Counted from the first letter of the stretch, positions 11,594 to 22,262 are shown. The stretch: DNA of 64,000 bases from Coenobita brevimanus (GCA_032717465.1 CM064667.1:4758860-4822859), one strand, 5' to 3'. Notes: generated by a model not told the origin, from the letters alone. Translations and numbers: made by a program.

Positions 11594-11636
11594 GTGTAGT
11601 ATATATGTTAGAGTGACGTGTGGCAGTGTTACGTTG

Positions 11637-12350
11637 CCTATCTATCTATCTATCATTCTATCCATCCATCAATCCATCTATCTGTCTATCTATCTATCTG
11701 TCCATTTATCTATCCACCCATCCCTCCATCCCTCCATCCATCTACCTATTTATCCTTCCATCTATCAACCTATCATCCATCCATCCATCCATCCATCTTT
11801 CAATCTATCATCCATCCATCCATCCATCCATCCATCTATCAATCTATCATCCATCCATCCATCCATCCATCTATCAATCTATCATCCATCCATCCATCTA
11901 TCAATCTATCATCCATCCATCCATCCATCCATCTATCAATCTATCATCCATCCATCCATCCATCCATCTATCAATCTATCATCCATCCATCCATCCATCT
12001 ATCAATCTATCATCCATCCATCCATCCATCCATCTATCAATCTATCATCCATCCATCCATCTTTCAATCTATCATCCATCCATCCATCCATCCATCTGTC
12101 AATCTATCATCCATCCATCCATCCATCCATCCATTCATCTATCAATCTATCATCCATCCATTCATCCATCCATCCATCCATCCATCTATCAATCTATCAT
12201 CCATCCATCCATCCATCCATCCATCTTTCAATCTATCATCCATCCATCCACCCATCCCCCCATCCATCTATCTATTTATCCATTTTCCTATTAACCTATC
12301 CATTCATCTACCATCCATCTGTCTATCTATCTATCTATCTATCTATCTAA
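11637..12350. repeat. CATC/TATC array with higher-order period
   Basis: Tetranucleotide tract in which runs of CCAT alternate with CTATCAATCTATCAT, giving a higher-order unit of roughly 28-40 bp, flanked by pure TATC at both ends. All three plus-strand frames are open (Ile/His/Pro/Ser) and are not genes. Confidence 0.9.
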
Positions 12351-12489
12351 TCTAACAGGCTTGAAATATAACTTAGCTTTTAACGCAGGTAAGTGATGGC
12401 TGACTGGCTGGCTGACTGGCTTTTCCTCTGGCTTTCCTCATGGCTTGCTGTGGATTTCCTGTAGTTCCTTACGTCTGTCTGTCGACAAA
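12351..12489. other. Unassigned spacer
   Basis: Short GGCTGACTGGCT and CTTTCCTC direct repeats only. Confidence 0.5.
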
Positions 12490-12582
12490 AAAAATCATCA
12501 TCATTATCATCATCATCATCATCACCATCGTCATCATCATCACCATCATCATCATTAACGAAATCATCATCATCATCATCAC

Positions 12583-12622
<40 letters not shown>
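12490..12622. repeat. ATC then ATT trinucleotide tract
   Basis: Imperfect (ATC)n changing into a pure (ATT)n at its right end, directly before an SN1 copy. Confidence 0.9.
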
Positions 12623-12623
<1 letters not shown>

Positions 12624-12624
<1 letters not shown>

Positions 12625-13035
12625 GGTGGGGACGCTCACCATCCACTCACTCAATGTTGTGCTGCTCTTGGGTGTCTGCCCTGTCCTCGCCTCCATCCTT
12701 CTTTCCTTCCATCTTCTGTCTTTCCTTCATTCTCTCCTCGTCCTTCTGCCTACGGGTGACTTTACACCCCCTGTTTTGTCTTTCTTTCCTTCATTCTTTC
12801 CTCTTCCTTCTGCCTGTGGGTGACTTTACACTCCCTCTTCTGTCTTTCTTTCCTTCATTCTTTCCTCTTCCTTCTGCCTGTGGGTCACTTTACACTCCCT
12901 CTTCTGTCTTTCTTTCCTTCATTCTTTCCTCTTCCTTCTGCCTGTGGGTGACTCTACACTGAGTGACAAGCCAAATGGTTTCCTGTACACCAGGAAACCA
13001 TTTACTACGCTGGGTGGTAACCATATAACCAAATT
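12624..13035 (+). mobile_element. SN1 non-autonomous element, truncated, with internal 64-bp array
   Basis: Begins AAGGTGGGGACGCTCACCAT and later has TGACAAGCCAAATGGTTTCC and GGGTGGTAACCATATAACCA, in the order seen at 18508-18870. Between these, about four copies of a TTCCTTCATTCTTTCC-type unit spaced 54, 64 and 64 bp apart occupy 12695-12960. It is cut at 13035, where a tRNA-like SINE begins, so the shared 3' tail is missing. Confidence 0.7.
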
Positions 13036-13290
13036 TTGGCGCCTGGTGGTTTAGTGGGTAATTATTGTGCTCCAATCAGATTGAGCCGGTGAAGGTTTAT
13101 ATCCAAGGGGTGGTTGGGGTTTATTGCTCACGTAATGCCACTCAGGGATGAGTGAGGCTGGTCACTCTCATCTTAAATGTCAGGACCAACTTCCTAGCCC
13201 CGGGCTCCTACGCTCCTCATGGGGCAACGTAGGATTGGATGATGGATGGATGGAACTATTATGATGATGATGATGATGATGATGATGATT
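13036..13290 (+). mobile_element. tRNA-derived SINE-like element with GATG tail
   Basis: Starts TTTGGCGCCTGGTGGTTTAGTGGG. TGGTTTAGTGG is box-A-like and GAAGGTTTATATCC a weak box B. A ~130-bp body follows, then GGATTGGATGATGGATGGAT and a (GAT)n run at 13259-13291. It lies directly against the cut SN1 copy. Confidence 0.5.
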
Positions 13291-13299
13291 GTGATGATG

Positions 13300-14270
13300 A
13301 TGACGATTGTAGCGAAGCATGTGTAAGGGTCAATGGCATCTAAGTGAATGGTTCACGATCGGTGTGGGCGTGCGACAAGGTTGTGTGATGTCCCCATGGT
13401 TGTTCAATATATATATGGATGGGGTGATGAGAGAAGTAAAAACACGAGTACTGGAGAGAGGGATGGCGTTGGTAATGAATGGTGATGGATGGAATATCTC
13501 AAATTTGTTGTATGCTGATGATGCAGTACCGCTTGCAAATACCGGACAAGAACTTGGTAGGTTAGTGCAGAGTTTTGCTGATGTCTGTGAGCGTCGTGCC
13601 TTGAGAGTAAATGTAGAAAAGAGTAAAGTGGTGGTTACTGAGAGAGAAGGTGACTCCCAGTGTGATGTTACAATGAATGGAGAGAGACTGGAATTGGTGA
13701 GAGTTCAAATACTTGGGTACAGTGACAGAAAAGAGAGGAAAATGTGTAAAAGAAGTGGAAAGTAGAGTGACACAAGGAAGGAAAGTAGCTGGTGCAATGA
13801 AGGCCTTGATAAGAAACAGAGGCTTGAGTGTTGCAGCTGCACGAGGCTTACATGAAGGAGTGTTAGTGCCAACTTTAACATATGGATGTGAGACTGTGGT
13901 GTGGCATGAAAATGAAAAGTCAAGAGTAAGAGCAGTGGAGATGGGACTGCTGAGGAATGTATGTGGAGTACAGAGAGTGGATAGGATACGAAATAATGAT
14001 TCGCGAAAGATGTGGAGTGAGAAAGTCGGTGGACACCAGAATCGAAGAGAGTGTACTGAGATGGTATGGTCATGTGGAGAGAATGGATAACAATTGAGTG
14101 GTGAAAAACGTATATCTGAGCGAATTTGAAGGAAGGAGGAGGCGTGGTAGGCCAAGGAGAAGGTGGAGAGATATGGTGGATGAGTGTGTGAGTCAGAGAG
14201 GTATGGAAGTCGGTGAGGCTAGGGAATAGAGATCGAGCTGGTTGGATGAATGTTGTGAGGGGAAGTGCAT
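13300..14270 (+). pseudogene. LINE-2 reverse transcriptase, 3' part, frameshifted
   Basis: Remnant of a non-LTR retrotransposon polyprotein that would copy element RNA at the target site. The first open piece (13319-13765) has the RT signatures VRQGCVMSPWLFNIYMDG and LLYADDA, so the YADD catalytic motif is intact (about 13511-13522), followed by a KS(K) motif. A frameshift near 13730 moves the frame to 13713-14090, which holds LxPTLTYGCETVVW. A further shift leads to RWYGHVERMD and RGRPRRRWRDM, ending at a stop near 14269. The order is typical of RTE-type C-termini; the clade is my inference. The endonuclease and the 5' half of RT are missing. Dead copy. Confidence 0.85.
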
Positions 14271-14500
14271 AACCAGGAATTTGGCACCCCATTTTAACGT
14301 GACAGCGTTCTGATTGGCTCTATCAAATAGGTATATGAGAAGCTACAGAACATGGTGAAAGTTTTTTTGGTTTATCTGATGGAGCCAGGATTCCGGGGGC
14401 TTGACTAATGAGTGAATGGAAGCGTGGCCCATTGAATTGGGCAGACCTAGGATGTCTAGACGTTGCAACTCCTTACCCTGCCTTAGGGTGGGAAAGGAGA

Positions 14501-14562
<62 letters not shown>

Positions 14563-14577
14563 ATGATGATGATGATG
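14271..14577 (+). mobile_element. LINE-2 3' untranslated region and GAT tail
   Basis: About 230 bp of non-coding sequence follow the stop and end CTTAGGGTGGGAAAGGAGAT before an uninterrupted (GAT)n tail at 14503-14560. The tail position is what is expected of a LINE 3' end. Confidence 0.65.
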
Positions 14578-14589
14578 ATTATTATTATT

Positions 14590-15550
14590 ATTATGTGGAG
14601 ATTGTCAAGCGTGAAAGGATTGATCTTGCTGGTGAGTCTCTTGAGTGTGTGGAAGAGTTTTGTTATTTGGGAGACATGTTGTGTGCTGGAGGTGTGGCTG
14701 GAGCAGCTCTGTGGCTGGAGTGAGGAGTGGATGGAAGAAGTTCAGGGAGCTGTTGCCTCTCCTGGTATTGAGAGGACTCTCCCTACGTGCTAAGGGATCT
14801 TTGTATGCAGCATGTGTAAGGAGTGTAATGCTGTATGGTAGTGAGACCTGGGTAGTGAAGGAAGAGGATATTCGCAGGCTCAAATGTACAGAAATGACAA
14901 TGATTAGGTGGATGTGCAGTGCGTCCCTGAGTGTGAGGCCTGGGGGGGCTGGGTTTATGATGGAAGAGTTGAGAGGAAGGATGTGACTGGAATGTACTGG
15001 TGTTGTGATGAGGAGGGGTAGGTTGAGATGGTTTGGGAGGAAGGATGGGACTGGAGTGTATTGGTGTTGTGATGAGGAGGGGTAGATTGAGATGGTTTGT
15101 GATGAGGAGGGGTAGACTGAGATGGTTTGTGATGAGGAGGGGTAGACTGAGATGGTTTGGGAGGAAGGATGTGACTGGAATGTACTGGTGTTGTGATGAG
15201 GAGGGGTAGACTGAGATGGTTTGAAAGGAAGGATGGGACTGGAGTGTATTGGTGTTGTGATGAGGAGGGGTAGATTGAGATGGTTTGGGAGGAAGGATGG
15301 GACTGGAGTGTATTGGTGTTGTGATGAGGAGGGGTAGACTGGGATGGTTTGGGCATGTGGAGAGGATCGGAGATGACAATTGGGTGCAGAAAGTGAAAAG
15401 TGTTAATGTTGGGGGTTGGGTTGCGAGAGGCAGACCGAAAAAGACCTGAGACGAGATCATAAGGGATTGAAGAGGGAGGCTGCCAGAGATCGAGCAGCAT
15501 GGAGAACCGCCATTAGGTGACTAAGGCTGACGCATGCATGTTGGAGCCTT
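14590..15550 (+). pseudogene. LINE-3 C-terminal RT module, broken, with internal array
   Basis: A second LINE remnant, directly behind the LINE-2 tail. The readable part is spread over frames: WKKFRELLPLLV, LYAACVRSVMLYGSETW and EEDIRRLKCTEMTMIRWMC (14645-14986), then an expanded repeat block, then LRWFGHVERI, ARGRPKKT with a stop, and RDRAAWRTA-like coding near 15485-15515. Non-coding DNA with GGAGCCTTTATAAACGA follows. The same 3' end recurs at 17495-17715. Multiple stops make it non-functional. Confidence 0.75.
14975..15350. repeat. 64-bp minisatellite made from LINE-3 coding sequence
   Basis: GGAAGGATG starts units at 14975, 15039, 15163, 15227 and 15291, i.e. 64-bp steps, with shorter ~30-bp GATGGTTTGTGATGAGGAGG units between 15039 and 15163. 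The multiplied piece covers the codons just before LRWFGHVERI. As 64 is not a multiple of three, the frame is destroyed. Confidence 0.85.
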
Positions 15551-15639
15551 TATAAACGACACGAAACTAAAAGAAAAAATGAAACGAAATGATTATCGTA
15601 TTTATTGCCCATTCTCCATCATGACTGCTGAGATATAAC

Positions 15640-15772
15640 AATAGATTAACACTGGAATACGATGCTAGTCACGAAGAAGTGCTATGTATGTGGAGCTGAA
15701 GCATTGCCTTATTCTGCCACTTAGCTACGTGAAAAAACTCTCATATGATGCTAGTCACGAAGAAGTGCTTTG
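15640..15772. mobile_element. MITE-B-like fragments
   Basis: GATGCTAGTCACGAAGAAGT occurs twice, at about 15661 and 15748, with AACACTGGAATAC before the first. This is the internal motif of MITE-B (see 32055-32525). Confidence 0.55.
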
Positions 15773-15774
15773 CC

Positions 15775-16458
15775 AAAAACAGCTTCCATGTCATCTTGGC
15801 CTCCAGCATCTGTCTGTCTTCCCTCCTGCTCACTCTTTCCTCTTTTTTTCTCTCCACCACATCCCTCCACCTCTTCCTCGGCCTCTCTCTCCCTTTCTCA
15901 CGCTGCACCTCACTAACATACACTATCCTAGTCAGTCTCTCATTCTCCATTATCTCCACATAGCCAAATGATCTCAGGGTACTTCTCCCAACACTTTCAG
16001 TCACATCCACATCAATACCACAACGCTCCTTCACTTCCTCATTTGTTAGTCTGTCTCTCCACGTAACTCCACATCCACATTAACACCATAACTCTCCTCT
16101 ACTTCCTCGTTTGTCTGTCTGTCTCTCCATGCAACTCCAGATCCACATCAATACCACTACAACCTTCCACTTCCTCCTTGTCTCTCTATCTCTGTTAACT
16201 CCCCATCCACATCAACACCACAACGCTTCTTTACTTCTTCATTTGTCTGTTTGCCTCTCCACTTAACTCCACATCCACATCAACACAACGCTTTTTCACT
16301 TTCTCATTTGTCTGTCTGTCTCTCCACGCAACTCCACATCCTCATCAACAAAACGACGCTCCTTTACTTCCTCATTTGTCTGTCTGTCTCTCCACGTAAC
16401 TCCACATCCACATCAACACCACAACGCTCCTTTACTTCCTCATTTGTCGCAGCGTTGA
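15775..16458 (-). mobile_element. LINE-4 3' fragment with expanded upstream segment
   Basis: On the minus strand one open piece (16034-15741) reads KERCGIDVDVTESVGRSTLR, then FGYVEIMENERLTRIVYVSE and RERPRKRWRDVVER, the LINE-4 C-terminal module. Upstream on that strand (15995-16450 on the window) the segment coding KERCG..DV is present about six times in ~60-68-bp steps. The last codons and GATA tail are missing. Confidence 0.8.
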
Positions 16459-16774
16459 CGTAAAATACATTAGTTTCCCTTTTCTTTTATTCGTTCTCTT
16501 TGGTGACACAATGATAGAAAACGAAATTTTGATACAAATATTATGGTATACTCGTGTATTATGAGTACAGCAGGCATACTATGAATCATGAAATAAAACA
16601 TATCCTGATTGGTGTGTACTGAAGTTAAATGGTTAATATACTAAAATAAATCTTCAGTAAATCCTGAAATGTAACGAAATAAGAGACATAAAGACGTAAG
16701 TTTATCCACACAGAACAAATAATAAAGGAACTAACCATGTAGCTAATACATTTAATAGTCTATCCCTGCACGAT
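16459..16774. other. Unassigned AT-rich DNA
   Basis: No feature recognised. Confidence 0.5.
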
Positions 16775-16905
16775 AAAAGAGTGTATGTGAGTGAGGTGGA
16801 GGAGGGGAGAGGAGGGGGAGGTCGAGGATGAGATGGAAGGATGGAGTAGAGAGGTGCAGGAGAGAGGGAGGTGTAAGCTGGGTGGATGGAGAGTGGGAGA
16901 CTAAG
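16775..16905 (+). mobile_element. LINE-4 fragment
   Basis: Contains GAGTGTATGTGAGTGAGGTG, then a GGGGGAGGTCGAGGATGAGA block and GGAGGTGTAAGCTGGGTGGA: the VYVSEVE..RGRGRPRMRWRD part of the family in damaged frame. Opposite in orientation to its left neighbour. Confidence 0.7.
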
Positions 16906-17074
16906 CACGAATATATTACATTCGTTTATAATGTCTAATCGTGAAGTCCTGCTGGCCATCATACTATGCCAAACTCATTCGCTGTTCACCTACACACGAT
17001 TTACGGCGAGAATTGGTTTTGTTGTTCCTGAACACGTTATATTATGACTGCAAGTGTTCAGCATTTGCCTTGTT

Positions 17075-17472
17075 CAGTGGTCGGCAACCTGCGGCTCTTT
17101 TAGGACACTTTTGCGGCTCCAGGAGCTTCATAAATAATCATTTATCCTTTCAGAACGAAGACATCAAATAACACATGCAAGGCAACATTAGATTCTTTTA
17201 ATTCAACTTTAAAAAGATCTATAGGCATCAGTCGGTATGATTTCTTGAAATGCAAACCAAATGTCTTTCCTAAGCTGAACTTATGCAGAGAGAGAGAGAT
17301 TAGCTTTGTGAATATAAGTAGATGGAACAATATCACCGTAATGTTTAGATTTAGAAGTACTATAGATTTCGGTTTAGGAAACAAATTTTTGTACTGCGGC
17401 TCTGAGGGTAGTACATTTTTATGGCACTGTAAAATAAATGGCTCTTTTAGCTTTAAGGGTTGCTGACCTCTG
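17075..17472. mobile_element. hAT-type non-autonomous transposon
   Basis: The left end is CAGTGGTCGGCAACC and the right end, reverse-complemented, CAGAGGTCAGCAACC, each followed by a GGCTCTTTTAG-type block (in opposite sense inside the right end). hAT elements typically start CAGNG and make 8-bp target duplications. Here the 8-bp flanks GCCTTGTT (17067-17074) and ACCTTGTC (17473-17480) share six central bases. No transposase frame is visible in the ~400 bp. Confidence 0.75.
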
Positions 17473-17494
17473 ACCTTGTCAATAATGTGCCAAG

Positions 17495-17715
17495 TAATAA
17501 GGCAGCAGAAAGTGACAAGTGTCAACATTAGGGTTAGGGCTGCGAGAGGCAGACCTTAAAAAACTTGGGGCGAAGTCACTGGATGTGACCTCATGAATAA
17601 GGAACTGAATAGGTAAGCTACCAAAGATCGAGCAGCATGGTGAGCCGCCAGTAGGTGACCAAGGCAATGCATGCAAGCAGGTTGGAGCCTTTATAAACGA
17701 AAAGAAACGAAAAAC
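17495..17715 (+). mobile_element. LINE-3 3'-end copy
   Basis: Matches 15385-15570 in order: GCAGAAAGTGACAAGTGTCA, GCGAGAGGCAGACC, GATCGAGCAGCATGG, GGAGCCTTTATAAACGA. It starts 22 bp after the hAT-type element. Confidence 0.8.
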
Positions 17716-17829
17716 GAAGCGATGATAGCACCATACAGCTGGCCTGGACATGGCACTTATACTGTAGTTGCCACACAGCAATAAAAGTGATTTTGTTCCC
17801 ACCAAACACTATCAGTCTGATGTAGCCAT

Positions 17830-17956
17830 TCAGTCAGGAGATCATTCCAACACACTTCTCACTTTCTACACCCATCTGTCATTCCCCATCCTCCCCAAAT
17901 ACCCAAACCATCTCAGTCCACCCCTCCTCATCACAATACCAGTACATTCCAGGGTG
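17830..17956 (-). mobile_element. LINE-3 fragment, minus strand
   Basis: CAAACCATCTCAGTCCACCCCTCCTCATCA and CAATACCAGTACATTCCA-type blocks are the reverse complement of the 64-bp unit of LINE-3. Only one unit is present here. Tail-to-tail with the preceding copy. Confidence 0.65.
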
Positions 17957-18500
17957 TTTAGTGTGCACTGCCATGTAAGGCAATGCACACACGGGGCTGG
18001 AGGTGGCTGGGTTGAACACAGAGGACTGGGGTGACCTAGAGGTTCACCTACCACCACAGCAGGGGGTCAGTGCTCATGTTACGACACTCCAGCCATTGTG
18101 GAAGTGTTGCCACTGAGAGGATATGATAATAAACATAGTGTCAGTGAGGGGCAGTGTCTGTGGCAGCCATCCAACGCGGGTGACGCTAAGTACCCGTGCA
18201 CACGTCAGTCCTGGCAACACCCTTCACTGGTGCACTTAGGGTACCAGTGCAAGGGGCCAAAAGAACACCGGGGCAAGGTTTGACTGATGATATGATGAGT
18301 GACATTATCTGGCTACCCCACACCACCAAGACATGTCACTCAGCAAAACCATACAGGTGATGGAGCACGAGGAACCTACCGCACTCAATGTAAACATGAG
18401 AAGGCCAAAGACACAACACATACGGTAATGAAGAGACCAACACAGCGGCAACTGAGCAAAATATCGGAGGTGGCCGACTACTTCAAGGATTAATGGATAT
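17957..18500. other. Unassigned intergenic DNA
   Basis: No gene recognised. Short open frames show no domain. Confidence 0.5.
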
Positions 18501-18507
18501 GATTCCA

Positions 18508-18870
18508 AGGTGGCGACCATCATCCACTCACTTGATGTAGTGCTGCCTACTTCTTCCTTTACCTCTATCATTCTTTTTCTGTGTCTGTCCTCCTCTCTTC
18601 CTATTTCTCCCATCTTTCCTCTCATTTTTTATTCTTCTTCTCTCCTTTACAGGTGGCTTTACATTGAATGACAAGCCTAATGGTTTCTTGTAAGCCAGAA
18701 AACATTTACAACGCTGGGTGGTAACCATATAACCAAACCATACGTGCTGCCTACGTGTCAACAAGTAGGTTGGTGGAGGGTTAGTGCCCCTCCCCGTAAA
18801 ACAACTAACTCGAAGACAAAAGGCCACCCCTTACGGGATTATAGCGTCTGGCGATAGATAGATAGATGGA
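18508..18870 (+). mobile_element. SN1 element with LINE-4-like 3' tail
   Basis: Starts GGTGGCGACCATCATCCACT. The middle holds a pyrimidine-rich stretch and GGGTGGTAACCATATAACCA, then GGAGGGTTAGTGCCCCTCCC. The last ~45 bp, GGCCACCCCTTACGGGATTA then TAGCGTCTGGCGATAGATAG, match the LINE-4 3' end including the GATA tail, although the rest is unrelated to LINE-4. No protein frame. This fits a non-autonomous element mobilised through a shared 3' end. Confidence 0.7.
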
Positions 18871-19062
18871 TAGATAGATAGATACGGGATTATGGCGTCT
18901 GGCGATATATAGATAGATAGATATATAGATAGATAAGGGATTATGCCGTCTGGCCATAGATAGATAAAGTGATAGATACGGGTTTATGGCGTCTGGCGAT
19001 AGATAGATAGATGGATAGATACGGGATTATGGCGTCTGACGATAAATAGATAGAACGAACAA
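18832..19062. repeat. Tandem copies of the LINE-4/SN1 tail
   Basis: Five copies of a unit holding ACGGGATTATGGCGTCTGGCGATA followed by variable GATA runs. The tail, not only its microsatellite, has been tandemly amplified. Confidence 0.85.
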
Positions 19063-19069
19063 CTATCTA

Positions 19070-19860
19070 CCTATCTGTCTATCTATTGCCAGAAGCCTCA
19101 ATCCTGCAAGGAGTGGCCACAAACAAATCGCCTCCATGACGTTCTGTCCCCCGCCATTCACTGCCCTGCTCCCAGCTCACACTCCCTCTCTCATATACCT
19201 CTCCACTCCATCCTTTCATCTCATCCTTGGCCTCCCCCTACCTCTCTCCCCTTCCACTTCACTCATATACACTCTCCTCGTCAGTCTCTCTCTCTCTTCA
19301 TCCGCTCCACATGACCAAACCACCTTAGTGTGTTTCTCCTAACGCTTCCTAACACATCCACATCCTCCACAACGCTCCTTCACTTCCTCATTTATCAGTC
19401 TGTCTCTCCATGTAACTCCACATCCTCCACAACGCTCCTTCACTTCCTCATTTATCAGTCTGTCCCTCCATGTAACTCCACATCCACACCACAACGCTCC
19501 TTCACTTCCTCATTTGTCAGTCTGTCCCTCCATGTAACTCCACATCCACACCACAACACTCCTTCACTTCCTCATTTATCAGTCTGTCCCTCCATGTAAC
19601 TCCACATCCACACCACAACACTCCTTCACTTCCTTATTTGTCAGCCTGTCTCTCCATGTAACTCCACATCCACACCACAACACTCCTTCACTTCCTTATT
19701 TGTCAGCCTGTCTCTCCATGTAACTCCACATCCACACCACAACACTCCTTCACTTCCTTATTTGTCAGCCTGTCTCTCCATGTAACTCCACATCCACACC
19801 ACAACGCTCCTTCACTTCCTTATTTGTCAGCCTGTCTCTCCATGTAATTCCACATGCTCC
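19070..19860 (-). mobile_element. LINE-4 3' end with 62-bp array
   Basis: From left to right: TATC run, GCCAGAAGCCTCAATCCTGC (complement of the 3' end), the C-terminal coding module to about 19340, then about nine units of 60-62 bp with TTCACTTCCT.ATTTGTCAG and TGTAACTCCACATCCACACC. This mirrors the plus-strand array at 30965-31895. Confidence 0.85.
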
Positions 19861-19867
19861 TCTCGTT

Positions 19868-20095
19868 TCTTTTTTTATGCAAGGAAGAAGGAACCAAAGG
19901 CCAGCAGCCCGCAAACCGTTCCTTCCAAGAAAAAACAATACAAAGGAGAGCCAAATTCAGGATCCGTTCATTTCGAGACGCCTGGACACACTGCGTCAGA
20001 AAGACTGGAGATCATAGGAAGTAGGAAATACAGACAGAGGTAGACAGTTCCAGAGTTCACTTGTTGCATGAATGAAGGACTGCCCAAAGGATCCT
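19868..20095 (-). mobile_element. LINE-5 3'-end fragment
   Basis: The reverse complement of the LINE-5 end: AAGGAAGAAGGAACCAAAGG, CCATTCATTTCGAGACGCC-like and GACAGAGGTAGACAGTTCCA. Compare 42050-42375 and 57355-57780. Coding remnants correspond to LWNSxxS and SxxRLxMNGS. Confidence 0.75.
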
Positions 20096-20284
20096 AGTGA
20101 GATATACCACCTTCCCCTCCCTCTATAAAACAACGATAATAAATACAAGGAAATTATAGTATATGTAAAGACAGCGAGGAAAACTATTTAGTATGTGTTT
20201 GTTTATGTAGATGCATTTCTGATGGATTGATAAGTCTATAGGAAGTTGTTACATAAGAAGATGGAGGGTGAGCGGTTCTTCACA
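20096..20284. other. Unassigned spacer
   Basis: Nothing recognised. Confidence 0.5.
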
Positions 20285-20540
20285 TCCCTGTCTATCTGTC
20301 TATCTATTGCCAGACGCCTTGATCCCGCTAAGGGTGGCCGCAGACAAAACGTCTTCAAGTCGATGTCACCCTCCATTTGACTGCCCTCCTCTCATCTCAC
20401 TCCCCCCTCCTTCATTTACCTCTCAACTCCATCCCTCCACCTCATCCTTGGTCTCCCCCTCCCTCTCCCTCCCTCCACTTCACCTACATACACCCTCTTA
20501 GTCAGTCTTTCATTCTCCATTCTCTCCACATGTCCAATAT
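20285..20540 (-). mobile_element. LINE-4 3' end
   Basis: CTATCTGTCTATCTATTGCC tail, then ACGCCTTGATCCCGCTAAGG and the reverse complement of the C-terminal module down to TCTCCACATGTCCAATATGG (FGHVERM region). Frame broken. Confidence 0.8.
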
Positions 20541-20696
20541 GGCCTAAAGATACAGTAATACACAACTCTGTATGGTAAGTGTTATGCACAGCTTTGTTTT
20601 ACTGTGTTTACATATAACTATTCCTAATTGTTTTTATAAATTTGCTTTAAAACCCAATGTGGCTATACAGTGACCTACGCTATGTTGTATTTCCTC

Positions 20697-20862
20697 CTTG
20701 CTTTACTATCCTTATCCTTCAGCATGTAGAATTAGATCTCGTAGTCATAGTCTTGCTTTACTATCCTTATCCTTCAGCATGTAGAATTAGATCTCGTAGT
20801 CATAGTCTTGCTTTACTATCCTTATCCTTCAGCATGTAGAATTAGATCTCGTAGTCATAGTC
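20697..20862. repeat. Three 55-bp tandem units
   Basis: CTTTACTATCCTTATCCTTC starts units at 20701, 20756 and 20811. The units are almost identical, so the duplication is recent. Confidence 0.9.
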
Positions 20863-20935
20863 TACTCTGTAACAAGCAGCCTCGAAAGGATCATAAGGTC
20901 TGTTGCTGTTTGCTGTTCTTTGTATTCCTTTGTAC

Positions 20936-21247
20936 TCCCTCCCTCTTCTCTCTCCTCCCTCCTGCCTCACATCCCTCCCTCCCTCCCTCATCCCTCCTTC
21001 TCAATCTCTCCCCCCCTCTCCCTCCCTCTCTGCCTCTCCTTTCCACCCTCTCTGCCTCTCCTTTCCACCCTCTTTGCCTCTCCCTTTCCACCCTCTCTGC
21101 CTCTCCTTCCCTCCCTCTCTGCCTCTCCTTCCCACCCTCTCTGCCTCTCCTTTCCACCCTCTCTGCCTCTCCTTCCCACCCTCTCTGCCTCTCCTTTCCA
21201 CCCTCTCTGCCTCTCCTTTCCACCCTCTCTGCCTCTCCTTCCCACCT
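20936..21247. repeat. 22-bp polypyrimidine minisatellite
   Basis: Units of CCCTCTCTGCCTCTCCTTCC(CA) repeat about ten times from 21010, preceded by CCCT-rich sequence. Nearly pure pyrimidine on one strand, so triplex formation is plausible. All frames are open on both strands. Confidence 0.9.
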
Positions 21248-21754
21248 TAACACTATCTTGGAGGGCGCGGGCTATGGCATTATCCCCAGCTGACCCCTCC
21301 ACCTCCTCTCCTCGGCTCTAAATGGGTAGCGTGTAATTTTTCCCACGTGCAGGTCCGTCGCTTATTTGTTTTTCCACATTAGCAGACGATTTCCACGGAG
21401 CGGCAACCCTGTCAGCCTGTCTGTCTCTCCACGTAGCTCCACATTCCTCTCAGATAACTTATTTCCACATCACTTTTCACACTAATAAAGACGATTTGGC
21501 TCAACTGAAAGAACAGGCAGTATCAAAGACCTGATGAACAATATCCTGCCTTACCTTTGTTCATCTCGGCAAGATGGGCAAGCTGTTTAAACACTATCAA
21601 CACTGAGAACAGACACACAGCTCGAGTGTCCTCCCCCTCTCACGGTTAGAGGGTGACTGACGGGATTCGAAGCTTCTATGGTTCACCGAGCTTCAGTTCG
21701 AGATAAAATATTTGTTTTTATGATGCTGATTAATATTTATCTTTAATATTATTC
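21248..21754. other. Unassigned intergenic DNA
   Basis: No feature recognised apart from a short LINE-4-like CAGCCTGTCTGTCTCTCCAC near 21412. Confidence 0.45.
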
Positions 21755-22000
21755 CTCTCTATATATCTGTCTCTAGCCAGTTGCCTTAATCGCGTGAGGG
21801 GTGGCCACAAACAAATCGTCTCCATGTCGCCCTGTCCCCTGCCATGTCACTACCCTCCCCTCAACTTACACTCCTCGTTCATATACCTCTCTACTCCATC
21901 CCTCCATCTCTTCTTTGGTCTCCCCCTCCCTCTCCCCTCTGCACCTCATTCACATAAACTCTCCTAGTTAGTCTCTCACCCTCCATACTCCCAACGCTAA
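21755..22000 (-). mobile_element. LINE-4 3' end
   Basis: TATATATCTGTCTCTAGCCA, GTTGCCTTAATCGCGTGAGG and the reversed C-terminal module to about 22000. The tail is degraded, suggesting an older copy. Confidence 0.75.
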
Positions 22001-22082
22001 TCTAGTCGTCTGGGTCGATGTTCACCTGAAATACATTTTTATTTATCCTTTTTACTAGCAAGCATCCCAACCCCGACCATCG

Positions 22083-22131
22083 TGGTGGTGGTGGTGGTGG
22101 TGGTGGTGGTGGTGGTGGTAGTAGTAGTAGC

Positions 22132-22163
<32 letters not shown>

Positions 22164-22230
22164 CAGTAGTAGTAGTAGTAGTAGTAGTAGTAGCAGTAGT
22201 TGTAGCAGTAGTAGTAGTAGTAGTAGTAGC

Positions 22231-22262
<32 letters not shown>

